Source: Desulfovibrio sp. MES5 (GTDB lineage Bacteria > Desulfobacterota > Desulfovibrionia > Desulfovibrionales > Desulfovibrionaceae). Taken from it: a DNA stretch of 64,000 bases. Position 1 is the stretch's first letter. The number at the start of each line of letters is the position of its first letter. Both the position numbers and the translations under genes were made by a program. Shown here one piece after another: positions 1-7,352 of the stretch. The stretch is from positions 1 to 64,000 of the forward strand of contig NZ_MJUZ01000002.1 of NCBI RefSeq assembly GCF_002237645.1. The letters run 5' to 3'. The notes beneath the pieces are model-generated. The model saw nothing but the letters and a program-made list of their open reading frames with translations, made no database searches and had not been told where the DNA came from.

Positions 1-28
1 CGACTCCAAGTCATGTTTAAATTGCTTT

Positions 29-68
29 GTGGGGGAGGCTCCTTTTTAAAAAAGGGTCCCTCCCCCAC
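29..68. repeat. G-rich hairpin repeat, copy A
   Basis: Inverted repeat with arms GTGGGGGAGG (29-38) and CCTCCCCCAC (59-68), followed by a C-run and TAAAA. It belongs to the family also found at 7536-7576, 15758-15796 and 61673-61711, here in inverse orientation. The inner part of the hairpin is less perfect than in copies B and D. Confidence 0.8.
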
Positions 69-463
69 GCCCCCACCCCCTAAAATTTTTATTGTAGTTG
101 ATTGCGTGAGCCAGAGACGGCGTCTTCCTGCATCACACGGGCTCAAGGATTGTCTGTTTGGGGGGGCAAGCGAAGAGGCGAGTTGGCACGCTGGCGCATC
201 GGCAGATCAGTACCTGGCCAGGGCAGGCTATAGAATAAAGCGGCATATCCTGCAGAGAGTGGCGAGGATTAAGCAATACACCCGGAGAACGGCATAAGGG
301 CAGAGCCGTGCGCATAGATTAAGCCGCGCACCCGGCAAGCGGCGTATTCAGTCCGCGGCATCCGGCCATGGTGCACAGGATGGAGTGAGGCGCATAGTGC
401 ACAAGATGGAGTGGAGCGCATGGCGCACAAGGTGGAGTGGCACGTGAGGATGCGCCAGGACGC
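69..463. other. gene-free stretch with a 26-bp tandem repeat
   Basis: No convincing gene is seen in either strand; the short frames here lack ribosome sites and family features. At about 370-447 there are three imperfect 26-bp units built on GTGCACAAGATGGAGTG. The terminator of the RRM gene follows. Confidence 0.6.
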
Positions 464-492
464 AAAAAAAGGCCGCAATTGCTTGCGGCCTT
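464..492 (-). terminator. Rho-independent terminator of the RRM protein gene
   Basis: Perfect 10-bp stem AAGGCCGCAA/TTGCGGCCTT with a 4-base loop. Read on the minus strand it is followed by a run of seven T. It lies about 24 bases past the stop codon at 516. Confidence 0.9.
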
Positions 493-515
493 GAATCGTC
501 AGCTAGCGGCTGGAA

Positions 516-782
516 CTACCAGCGGCGGGGAGCGGGACGCTTTTCTTCAGCCTGATTGACGCGCAGGGCGCGACCTTCAAATTCCACACCGTTAAGGGCG
601 GAAATGGCGTTACGGGCGTCGTCTTCATTCATTTCCACAAAGCCAAAGCCACGGGCGCGGCCGGTTTCGCGGTCAGAAATGAGCTTAACAGACAGGGGTT
701 CGCCATGAGCAGAAAAGAGATCACGAACACCGTCTTCAGTAGCGGACCAGGGCAGGTTGCCCACGTAGATGGAAATAGCCAT
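516..782 (-). CDS. RRM-type RNA-binding protein
   Basis: An 88-residue single RNA-recognition-motif protein of the bacterial Rbp type. RNP2-like IYVGNLPW lies near the N-terminus (residues 4-11) and RNP1-like GFGFVEM around residue 45, each with the aromatic residues that stack on RNA. A short basic tail ends in RPAPRRW. The start at 782 is chosen because GGAG lies 7 bases upstream; an in-frame ATG at 854 would add 24 residues without family similarity. Such proteins bind single-stranded RNA and often respond to temperature or stress; the target here is unknown. A clear terminator follows, so it is a one-gene unit. Confidence 0.93.
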   Translation of the reverse strand: MAISIYVGNLPWSATEDGVRDLFSAHGEPLSVKLISDRETGRARGFGFVEMNEDDARNAISALNGVEFEGRALRVNQAEEKRPAPRRW

Positions 783-1002
783 TTGAGACTCCATTTTTGT
801 TGTTCTGGGTGCAGACTTTCCGCTGGAAGCCTTACCCACGTAAGTCTCTGGCAAAAAAAAATACTGGACCCAATCAGTGGAAGCACTCTACGAGGGTCGG
901 AAAAGACTGTCAAGAGAAATGCGCGGCATGTAACTCTGCAAAAGTGGACAAAATCCCTGCCTGCCATGGCACGAGGCTGTAAAACCCGCACGTTTGTAGG
1001 GT

Positions 1003-1848
1003 TTACTCTTTATATGCCTCAATAGTCAGGCTCACTACAAACTCTGCAAGTTTTTCGCCATGGGGCAGATTTTTTGCAATTTCTGCGTACAGCGGGTCAT
1101 TCCAATCCTGCATGCTTTGCACATACCCGGGGTTGGTGCGCAGCGCGCAACGGGAAAAACCGGTTTTTTCCACAATGGCTCTGGTTTCCTCAACCAGAAT
1201 GGCTCCTCCAACGCAACCCACCAGAGCCGCGGCCATTGCACGGATGTTATCCGGCAGCGGCTTGAGGAGGGCAAGGTCTGACACTGCCGCCTTGCCGCCG
1301 GGTTTCAGAACTCGAAAAATCTCCCGCCACACCTGTTCCTTATCGGGCGAAAGGTTGATGACGCAGTTGGACAGAACCACGTCAACGCTGTTGTCGGCAA
1401 CAGGCAGGTGTTCAATTTCTCCCAGTCGGAACTCCACGTTATCAAGGCCGGTGAGCTGACTGTAGGACGCAATGTTTTTTCGCGCCCGATTGAGCATTTC
1501 AGGCGTCATGTCCACGCCGATGACGTGTCCGCTTGCGGTCACTTTTTCGCCAGCCTGAAAAGCGTCAAATCCGCCGCCGCTGCCAAGCTCAAGAACGGTC
1601 TGGCCAGGCGTGAGCGCGGCCATGGCAACAGGATTGCCGCACGAAAGGCCCATATTTGCGCCTTCGGGCAAGCGGGCAAGGGTCGCGGCATCATAGCCCA
1701 GAGTTTGCGCCAGCCTGGCGGGATCGGCAGCATTGCTGCGCGGGGCGCCGCAACACGAGCGCTGCTGTCCCAAGGCTATGGCCGCGTAGCCGGAACGGAC
1801 GGTTTCCTTGACATGCTGGCCGTTTGCGAGAGTGCTGGAGGGTTTCAT
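1003..1848 (-). CDS. arsM: arsenite S-adenosylmethionine methyltransferase
   Basis: 281 residues, the usual length for bacterial ArsM, which methylates arsenite stepwise using SAM and thiols. The SAM-binding motif ELGSGGGFDA is at residues 87-96. Cysteines expected to bind As(III) are visible at 32-33 (SCCGAP), 70 (GLSCGNP) and 162 (SNCVINLSP). Downstream of arsR in the same direction, 56 bases after its stop, with an operator-like inverted repeat in the gap, so it may be controlled both as part of the operon and separately. There is no efflux pump gene beside it. Confidence 0.93.
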   Translation of the reverse strand: MKPSSTLANGQHVKETVRSGYAAIALGQQRSCCGAPRSNAADPARLAQTLGYDAATLARLPEGANMGLSCGNPVAMAALTPGQTVLELGSGGGFDAFQAGEKVTASGHVIGVDMTPEMLNRARKNIASYSQLTGLDNVEFRLGEIEHLPVADNSVDVVLSNCVINLSPDKEQVWREIFRVLKPGGKAAVSDLALLKPLPDNIRAMAAALVGCVGGAILVEETRAIVEKTGFSRCALRTNPGYVQSMQDWNDPLYAEIAKNLPHGEKLAEFVVSLTIEAYKE

Positions 1849-1868
1849 TCTTTTTCTCTTTATTTTAA

Positions 1869-1890
1869 CATTTCAAATGTAATTGAAGTG
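1869..1890. promoter_or_regulatory. second ArsR-like operator, in front of arsM
   Basis: Inverted repeat CATTTCAA-N6-TTGAAGTG (one mismatch between arms). It has the same half-site and 6-base spacer as the perfect palindrome ahead of arsR at 2271-2294. It lies in the arsR-arsM gap, 21 bases before the arsM start. Calling it an ArsR site is inference. Confidence 0.6.
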
Positions 1891-1904
1891 TTGTGGCAAA
1901 AAAA

Positions 1905-2264
1905 TTACTTGCAGCAGCGCACAGGCAGCATTTCTGCCGACACAGCGCTTTGAGCGCGGAATTTCTCGCACTGCTCCGGGTGGCCTGCGCAGCATTCTTC
2001 CGTAAGATAGGCGATGGTTTCCAGCATCAGGGGGATGTTGGCCCGGTAGCGCAGAAAGCGTCCTTCTTTTTCCACCGTGATCAGGCCGGTGTGCAAAAGC
2101 CCTTTGAGGTGGAATGAAAGGTTGGTGCCGGGGATCTGCAGGTGTTTGGCAATTTCGCCAGCCACAAGCCCGTCGGGAGCAAAGCGCACAAGCAGCCGGA
2201 AGAGCTGCAGGCGTATGGGCGAAGACAGGGCCTCAAAGAGAGTGCTGGCGTGGGTGACTTCCAT
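1905..2264 (-). CDS. arsR: ArsR/SmtB-family arsenic-responsive repressor
   Basis: 119 residues with a winged-helix fold typical of ArsR: DNA-reading helix around residues 36-56 (GEIAKHLQIPGTNLSFHLKG) and the beta wing after it (TVEKEGRFLRY). The tail holds Cys91-Cys92, Cys99 and a C-terminal Cys117-Cys118 pair, a plausible As(III) site as in ArsR types with C-terminal thiols. First gene of a two-gene operon with arsM. No Shine-Dalgarno precedes the ATG. The best promoter puts the transcript start at or next to the ATG, so translation may be leaderless. Confidence 0.92.
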   Translation of the reverse strand: MEVTHASTLFEALSSPIRLQLFRLLVRFAPDGLVAGEIAKHLQIPGTNLSFHLKGLLHTGLITVEKEGRFLRYRANIPLMLETIAYLTEECCAGHPEQCEKFRAQSAVSAEMLPVRCCK

Positions 2265-2270
2265 AGATCA

Positions 2271-2299
2271 ATATTTCAACTTCTTTTGAAATATGTCAA
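2271..2299 (-). promoter_or_regulatory. arsR promoter overlapped by a palindromic operator
   Basis: On the minus strand, TTGACA (2294-2299), 17 bases, then AAATAT (2271-2276), with the ATG only 6 bases beyond. The perfect inverted repeat ATATTTCAA-N6-TTGAAATAT (2271-2294) covers the spacer and the -10 box. A repressor bound here would block RNA polymerase, the expected arrangement for ArsR autoregulation. Confidence 0.75.
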
Positions 2300-2399
2300 G
2301 AGTCTTGGTGCAGGGCCAGATTGCCCGCGCTGTTACGCATTAAGCCGGGTGTTTTCAATCGTTGCGACAGTTGTTCGCAACGGTGCGGCGCTTGTGGCG

Positions 2400-2924
2400 C
2401 TATATCCTTTGCCTGCGCAAAAGAAAGCAGCAATGAACGGCGGTTGCGGCGGCAAAGGCGGTGATCAACGCTCCCAGCATGTCCAGGGGGTAATGCACGC
2501 CAAGATATATTCTTGCCCAGGCCGTCGCCAGGCCCAGCAGCAGCATCACTGCGCCCGAAGTGCGTTCCTTGGGGCAAAAGAGAAAGGCAGCGGCCATTGA
2601 AAACAAAAAGGTGCCGTGAAAGCTGGGGAAGGATGCTGTAGGGGCGTGGTCGATCAAGGTGCGCCCGAGGTCAATAACAAAGGGCCGGGGATTATAATGG
2701 ATTTTCCTGATGGCGTAAGCTGCGGCCATGGCCAGGGACACCGTCAGCAAGAGACGCATGGCGACAATTTTTTCAGATTTTCGCCGCACCAGTATGTAGA
2801 GCGCCATAAGCACCGCAAGAACTATAGGCAATTCAGCCAGAAGGCGGGCAATGGCAATGAGTGCAACAGGTGAAGATTCATCGGCGTTCAGCGCCAGAAA
2901 AAGTTCGTGATTCAGGGACTGCAT
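2400..2924 (-). CDS. PAP2-family undecaprenyl-diphosphatase (BcrC/YbjG-like)
   Basis: 174-residue membrane phosphatase with about five hydrophobic segments. All three PAP2 signature blocks are present: K74-x5-RP (KIHYNPRP), PSFHGT (100-105, catalytic His) and R138-x5-H144-x3-D148 (ARIYLGVHYPLD). The last block resembles YbjG/BcrC proteins, which recycle undecaprenyl diphosphate to the monophosphate lipid carrier in the membrane. Same strand as the arsenic operon but 135 bases upstream of arsR, so probably separately transcribed. Substrate could also be another lipid diphosphate. Confidence 0.85.
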   Translation of the reverse strand: MQSLNHELFLALNADESSPVALIAIARLLAELPIVLAVLMALYILVRRKSEKIVAMRLLLTVSLAMAAAYAIRKIHYNPRPFVIDLGRTLIDHAPTASFPSFHGTFLFSMAAAFLFCPKERTSGAVMLLLGLATAWARIYLGVHYPLDMLGALITAFAAATAVHCCFLLRRQRI

Positions 2925-3264
2925 GGCTGTTTTTTCGTGGTGGTGTTTTTATATGTGGCAGGCCGCCTGGTGGCGGTTTTCTGGTGTCGCGGGGACATGC
3001 CGTGCCTGTTCGGCAGACGGTGCGCAGGCGTTGGACCCGATCTGCCGTGGCGCAGACTGACATGCTTTATCCTAGAGCATTTTGCTTTTGAAACACTCTT
3101 TGTTTCAACGCATCATTCTGGCGAAAAACGTGGTTTTCGCCAGAATCCACGCCACTTCGTGGCGGCTGTCGCCTTCGCGGCAGCAGAGCAATTTCAAAGT
3201 GAGATTGCTCTAATGCAAAGTCCGCCAAGGCGTGTTGCGCCTCAGCGGACTCTACTGATTGTCT
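2925..3264. other. intergenic region with palindromic repeats
   Basis: No gene is seen. At 3185-3211 lies a palindrome with arms AGAGCAAT and ATTGCTCT around TTTCAAAGT, one of a dispersed family. A related half (GAGCATTTTGCTTTTGAAAC) precedes it at about 3075, and an imperfect hairpin GGCGAAAA...TTTTCGCC lies between. Confidence 0.6.
3185..3211. repeat. AGAGCA/TGCTCT palindromic repeat
   Basis: Perfect 8-bp arms AGAGCAAT/ATTGCTCT around TTTCAAAGTGAG. Other members of the family: 7638-7663, 14651-14687, 15695-15729, 26512-26539, 40173-40207 and 46431-46465. Confidence 0.75.
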
Positions 3265-3340
3265 TGGTGGGCCCACCAGGATTCGAACCTGGGACAGGCC
3301 GGTTATGAGCCGGAGGCTCTACCAACTGAGCTATAGGCCC
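3265..3340 (-). tRNA. tRNA-Met (CAT anticodon)
   Basis: A 76-base cloverleaf on the minus strand including an encoded CCA end (3265-3267). The acceptor stem GGGCCTA/TGGGCCC pairs over 7 bp including one G-T. The D-arm TAGCTCAGTTGGTAGAGC, anticodon loop CTCATAA (anticodon CAT) and T-arm GGTTCGAATCC are all standard. A CAT anticodon is used by elongator Met, initiator Met and lysidine-modified Ile2. The paired first base of the acceptor excludes a typical initiator, and the body looks like elongator Met; Ile2 is not fully excluded. Confidence 0.93.
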
Positions 3341-3351
3341 CAAGGAGTGGA

Positions 3352-3380
3352 ACTATAGACGCAAGTTGTGTGGCGGTCAA
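3352..3380 (-). promoter_or_regulatory. tRNA promoter
   Basis: Minus-strand TTGACC (3375-3380), exactly 17 bases, then TATAGT (3352-3357), 11 bases ahead of the tRNA 5' end. A near-consensus sigma-70 promoter. The rest of the 3341-3659 gap holds nothing else recognisable. Confidence 0.8.
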
Positions 3381-3659
3381 GTCGACAGAGCGATACCGCC
3401 GGTTTTTCTCGGCATTTCGCCAGACTACGCCCCGGAGCCCTTAGGCAGGGCCACAACGCGCCGCCCATTGCCGCGTTGCCGCATGTTGCCGCGCGGCTGG
3501 CCCCGGCTGACGTTGTGTCCGGCACGGCTGCGCGGGCATGCCTTGCGTGTTGCGCGTGCGCAGTCGTAAGTCCTGTCAGCCAGGCTCTCGGTCCAGTCAA
3601 CAACGTCGGGGTTTTGTAGAGCCAGCGGCAATGCGCTCGTTCTTGGCCCCCGTGCCGTC

Positions 3660-4823
3660 TTACATGGCGTTGCCGGTTTCAAGCAGGGCGATCTGTTCGT
3701 CCATGGCCTTTTTCAGCGGCAGGGGCAGGCCCATGATGTCCACATTGAGGAAGCCCCGCACGATGGTGGATGCAGCTTCATCTTCATCCAGGCCGCGCGC
3801 CATGAGGTATTCAATTTCTTCCTGGGCGATCTTGCCGACGGCTGCTTCGTGCGACAGTTCCACGCCGTCCTGGTTGCTGTCGAGTTCGGGTATGGCGTGG
3901 ATGCGCCCCCCGCCCAGTATGAGGCCCTTGCACTCAAGGTGCCCTCTGGCGGGCGCGGCGGAAGCGCCGATGAATCCCCGGTTGATGATGGTGCCGCCCG
4001 TGGTGAGAGTGCGCGAGATGACCTCGCCGCGCGTGTCGGGAGCGTTGAGTTCAATGCGGTTGCCGCAGTCCACATAGGAGCCTGTGGGAGCGACGATGAC
4101 GGAGTTGAAGCGGGCCACCGCACCCTGACCTTGCAGCTTCATTGTGGGGTACATCTGCAAATCGGCCACAGGCTTGAGCAGGATGTAATTGTTCTGAAAC
4201 TCGCCCCCGGCTTCCACAATGCCCGCCGAACGGGGGCGCACAGTAGTGCTTGTGCCCCAGTTGTGAATCATCGTGAAGGTGAGCTTGCCGCCTTTTTCCA
4301 CAAAGTATTCGGTAATGCCGAGGTGTGCGGTATCATTGGCGTCGTGGGCCGTGGCGCAGCCGCCAAGGATGTGCAGCTCCGCGCCTTCTTCAACAATCAC
4401 GATGTTGTGGATGCTCTGCCCAGCGCCGTGCCCCTTGATGAACATGCAGGACTGCACCGGCTGCCTGATTTTGGCCCCTTTGCGGGCGCGGACAAAATAG
4501 CCGCCATTGCAGTGTTCGCGTGTGAGCCGGGTGAACTCGTCCTTGTCAGGATCAAGCAGCTTCCAGAAATACTGGGGCAGTCCGTCGAATTTTTTAAGCG
4601 CGGTACGGATGTCCATAAGGTCAAGACCTTCATGGCTGGTCTGGCAGTGCACACCCGCATGGTTGAGTTGCATGAACGCGCCGCTGACGGAGCGGTCGTT
4701 GACGTCAATGCCTGCCAGAACAAGGCGTTCCTTGTCCTCGGCGGACAGGCTGGCGAGGTCTTCAATGGGGGCGGCGCTTTCGTTGCCGCTGAAGCTGTAC
4801 CGGGAAAGGTTTACATTGCTCAT
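3660..4823 (-). CDS. smsB: SufB/SufD-family Fe-S cluster scaffold (SMS/SUF-type SmsB)
   Basis: 387 residues matching the SufBD beta-helix core, without the longer N-terminus of classical SufB. Visible family blocks are WGTSTTVRPRS, the run HLECKGLILGGG with its cysteine, and LSHEAAVGKI near the C-terminus. The start at 4823 overlaps the upstream ATPase stop by 4 bases (ATGA), implying translational coupling and a joint complex. No sufD, sufS, sufU or sufE is present. A lone BD protein with one SufC ATPase fits the minimal SUF-like (SMS) layout of anaerobes, where SmsC2B2 assembles Fe-S clusters in the cytoplasm. Confidence 0.88.
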   Translation of the reverse strand: MSNVNLSRYSFSGNESAAPIEDLASLSAEDKERLVLAGIDVNDRSVSGAFMQLNHAGVHCQTSHEGLDLMDIRTALKKFDGLPQYFWKLLDPDKDEFTRLTREHCNGGYFVRARKGAKIRQPVQSCMFIKGHGAGQSIHNIVIVEEGAELHILGGCATAHDANDTAHLGITEYFVEKGGKLTFTMIHNWGTSTTVRPRSAGIVEAGGEFQNNYILLKPVADLQMYPTMKLQGQGAVARFNSVIVAPTGSYVDCGNRIELNAPDTRGEVISRTLTTGGTIINRGFIGASAAPARGHLECKGLILGGGRIHAIPELDSNQDGVELSHEAAVGKIAQEEIEYLMARGLDEDEAASTIVRGFLNVDIMGLPLPLKKAMDEQIALLETGNAM

Positions 4824-5614
4824 TTGAGGGGAGCCTCCGCAATTTGACCAGACATGTCGCCAGCGAGGCAGCGCAGGCATTCCTGGTAGCCGTGCCTGGC
4901 AATGTGCTCCAGAATTTCACGGGGCCCGGCTTCACAGCACAGTTTGCCGTTGTACATGACCTGGCCCCTGTGGGCGTTGACGTACTCCAGGATGTGCCCT
5001 GTGTGGGTAATGATGAGGCCGCTGGTGCAGCGCGTCTTTTCACGCTGCCGCAGCGTGGCGCAACATCGCTCCGGCATGCCGTCAAGCAGGTTGCGCACGG
5101 TCTGGCCCACGAGGGTCATGTTTTCAAGGTCCACGCCTGATTCCGGCTCGTCGAAAAGCAGCAGGTCGGGCTGCTGGGCCATGAGTTGCAGGAGTTCAGA
5201 CCGCTTGATTTCGCCGCCTGAAAATCCCGCGTTGACGTCACGGTCCAGAAATTTGTCAAAATGCACTTTGCGGGCCATGCTCAAAATATCCATATCTCGT
5301 CCGCGCCCGCACAGTTCCACCAGTTTGCCCGTGGGCAGCCCGTGGATGGTGGGCGGCCTCTGAAAGGACATGCCAAGGCCAAGGCGCGCCCGCTCGTACA
5401 TGGGGGCATGGGTTATGTCCGTACCCTTGAAAATAATCTGCCCCCGGGTGACCTCATAGCCAGAAACGCCCATAAGCGTCATAAGCAGGGTCGTTTTGCC
5501 GGAACCATTGGGGCCAAAGAGGATGAATGTTTCACCAGGTTTTATGTGAAGGTCTATGCCTTTGAGCACGGGCGTGCCCTTGACCTCCACATGCAGGTCA
5601 TTAAGTTCAAGCAT
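4820..5614 (-). CDS. smsC: SufC-type ABC ATPase for Fe-S assembly (SmsC)
   Basis: 264-residue cytosolic ABC ATPase. Walker A GPNGSGKTT is at 34-42, the SufC-like signature FSGGEIKRSE at 131-140, Walker B LLLFDEPESGVD at 151-162 and the switch His at 204. The signature FSGGE+KR and DEPESGVD separate SufC from transporter ATPases. An insertion rich in Cys and Arg (about 182-199, with CC and a later C) sits between Walker B and the H-loop and is not usual for SufC. The start at 5614 is favoured by GGAG 6 bases upstream; a start at 5635 is possible. It overlaps the 3' end of the upstream gene. Confidence 0.9.
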   Translation of the reverse strand: MLELNDLHVEVKGTPVLKGIDLHIKPGETFILFGPNGSGKTTLLMTLMGVSGYEVTRGQIIFKGTDITHAPMYERARLGLGMSFQRPPTIHGLPTGKLVELCGRGRDMDILSMARKVHFDKFLDRDVNAGFSGGEIKRSELLQLMAQQPDLLLFDEPESGVDLENMTLVGQTVRNLLDGMPERCCATLRQREKTRCTSGLIITHTGHILEYVNAHRGQVMYNGKLCCEAGPREILEHIARHGYQECLRCLAGDMSGQIAEAPLK

Positions 5615-5933
5615 CGCTGTCTCCGGTTTCACCAAGATATTCCATCACATCGTAATGCACATGATCCAGAATGTGGGTCAGCCTGGAGACGCATTCGTCT
5701 CCCACGGCCTTGGCCAGCAGATCCACGATAAAGGCAGCTCTTTTGGCATTGACCAGGGCGTCGTAGCCCGGGTCAGCGCTGTAGGGTATGGCGCTGACGG
5801 CGTCACTGAAGTTTTGAAGCATTTCCCGGCTGAGGTTTTTGATGGGCTCGGGTTCATCGTTAATATAGGCAATATCGTCCCGCAGCTCCAGCATGACCGG
5901 CTTGCCGTGCATGTACGCAATGCACACTTTCAT
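5607..5933 (-). CDS. conserved-looking hypothetical protein heading the sms operon
   Basis: 108 residues, no recognised domain. Two cysteines are the only obvious metal-type ligands (Cys4 and one near residue 78), and the sequence appears soluble and mostly helical. AAGGGG lies just before the ATG at 5933, and its stop lies inside the start of smsC, so it is translationally coupled to the iron-sulfur operon. That context suggests a role in cluster assembly or its control, but nothing in the sequence shows what. Confidence 0.75.
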   Translation of the reverse strand: MKVCIAYMHGKPVMLELRDDIAYINDEPEPIKNLSREMLQNFSDAVSAIPYSADPGYDALVNAKRAAFIVDLLAKAVGDECVSRLTHILDHVHYDVMEYLGETGDSDA

Positions 5934-6033
5934 GGTATTCCCCTTGGTTTTGCAGATGCCGCATAGTGGCAAACTTGTAGACCTGTGTCCAGTGGGGGCG
6001 GCGGTGGAACAGGGTCAGGCCCCGTGGCCGCGC

Positions 6034-6062
6034 TTGCGGTACTGTACGCTACTGGGTATCAT
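6034..6062 (+). promoter_or_regulatory. hldD promoter
   Basis: TTGCGG (6034-6039), 17 bases, TATCAT (6057-6062), 25 bases ahead of the start codon, giving a short leader that carries the GGAGG ribosome site. Confidence 0.65.
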
Positions 6063-6087
6063 AAAAAAAGATCGTATGGAGGTATCC

Positions 6088-7059
6088 ATGTATGTGATTA
6101 CCGGTGGCGCGGGTTTTTTGGGCAGCGCTCTTTTGTGGCAACTCAACTGCATGAATATTGAAGATATCGTGGTTGTAGACAACCTGGCCAAGAGCGACAA
6201 GTGGCGCAATCTGGTCAAGCGCCGCTATGTGGACTATCTGCACAGGGATCAGTTTTACGATCTCATGAAGCGCGACGCCCTGCCTTGGGAAGTCAGCGCT
6301 GTGGTGCATCTTGGCGCGTGTTCGGCCACCACCGAAAAGGACGCGGATTTTCTGATGGAAAACAACTTCCATTACAGCCGCGACCTCTGCCGCTATGCCC
6401 TTGATAAGGGGGCCCGCTTCATCAACGCCAGCTCCGCGGCCACTTACGGCGACGGATCGCTGGGGTTCAGCGACGATGAAGCTCTTGTGCCGCGTTTGCG
6501 GCCTTTGAATATGTATGGCTACTCCAAGCAGCTTTTTGACCTCTGGCTTTTGCGCGAAGCTTTGCAAAACGAAGTGGTCAGCCTGAAGTTTTTTAATGTT
6601 TACGGCCCCAACGAGTACCACAAGGGCGATATGCAGAGCGTGGCCGTCAAGGCCCACAGGCAGATCAGAAAAGAGGGCAGCCTGGACCTGTTCAAATCTG
6701 ACAGGCCGGATATGGCTGACGGTGAGCAGAGCCGCGACTTTGTCTATGTCAAAGACTGCACGGCCCTCATGGCCTGGCTGCTGGAGCGCAACGACGTTTG
6801 CGGCATCCACAACGTGGGCACCGGCACGGCCCGCAGCTTCAATGAACTGGCCCGGGCCGTGTTTGCCGCCCTTGATCTGCCATGCCGCATCAACTATGTG
6901 GACATGCCCGATACGCTCAAGGGGCGGTACCAGCACTATACCGAAGCCGCTATGGGCTGGCTTGACAGCGTGGACTGCCCGCTCGCCTTTACGCCCCTTG
7001 AAGAGGGTATTGCCGACTACGTTTGCGGGTATCTGGAGAATGAAGACCCCTATCTGTAG
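6088..7059 (+). CDS. hldD: ADP-L-glycero-D-manno-heptose 6-epimerase
   Basis: 323-residue short-chain dehydrogenase/epimerase that converts ADP-D-glycero- to ADP-L-glycero-manno-heptose for the lipopolysaccharide inner core. NADP-binding GGAGFLG at 6-12, catalytic Ser in INASSAATYG (about 112-121) and Tyr143-x3-Lys147 (YGYSK). The start is fixed by GGAGG 6 bases upstream; longer upstream reading frame is not homologous. It implies an outer membrane with heptose-containing LPS. A single-gene unit with its own promoter and a hairpin terminator about 255 bases downstream. Confidence 0.95.
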   Translation: MYVITGGAGFLGSALLWQLNCMNIEDIVVVDNLAKSDKWRNLVKRRYVDYLHRDQFYDLMKRDALPWEVSAVVHLGACSATTEKDADFLMENNFHYSRDLCRYALDKGARFINASSAATYGDGSLGFSDDEALVPRLRPLNMYGYSKQLFDLWLLREALQNEVVSLKFFNVYGPNEYHKGDMQSVAVKAHRQIRKEGSLDLFKSDRPDMADGEQSRDFVYVKDCTALMAWLLERNDVCGIHNVGTGTARSFNELARAVFAALDLPCRINYVDMPDTLKGRYQHYTEAAMGWLDSVDCPLAFTPLEEGIADYVCGYLENEDPYL

Positions 7060-7314
7060 TGGGGTCGACAGGTTTTTCGCATCGGACTTCACGCTGTTTT
7101 TGGGGCGGATGTAGCGCTGAATTTTGTTTGAGGTTTCGCGTCGGATTTGGCTAGAAATTTCGCGGGGGAGCGGGCTTTTTATGGCCGCTCCCCCGCACTG
7201 CGTACTGCTCTCGTCAACCATTGGCTCCAAGGCCGATGCGGTATGCCCGGCGCACCAAGTGATCGGCCCTGTGATCTCAGTAAGTCCAGTGCGCCCAGTG
7301 AATTTTCATTGCGT

Positions 7315-7352
7315 AAAAAAGCCCGGCACGCGTAGAACGTACCGGGCTTTTA
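7315..7352. terminator. bidirectional-type terminator after hldD
   Basis: Stem GCCCGG-C-ACG/CGT-A-CCGGGC flanked by A-run on the left and T-run on the right, able to stop transcription from hldD and from the opposite side. Confidence 0.8.

Noticed and set aside
29..68. G-rich hairpins as ordinary Rho-independent terminators
   Set aside because: None has a clean T-run right after the stem, and they share extended sequence beyond the stem, which terminators do not.
3265..3340. Initiator tRNA-fMet
   Set aside because: The first acceptor pair is matched (G-C), whereas initiator tRNAs have an unpaired C1-A72; elongator Met is the better call.
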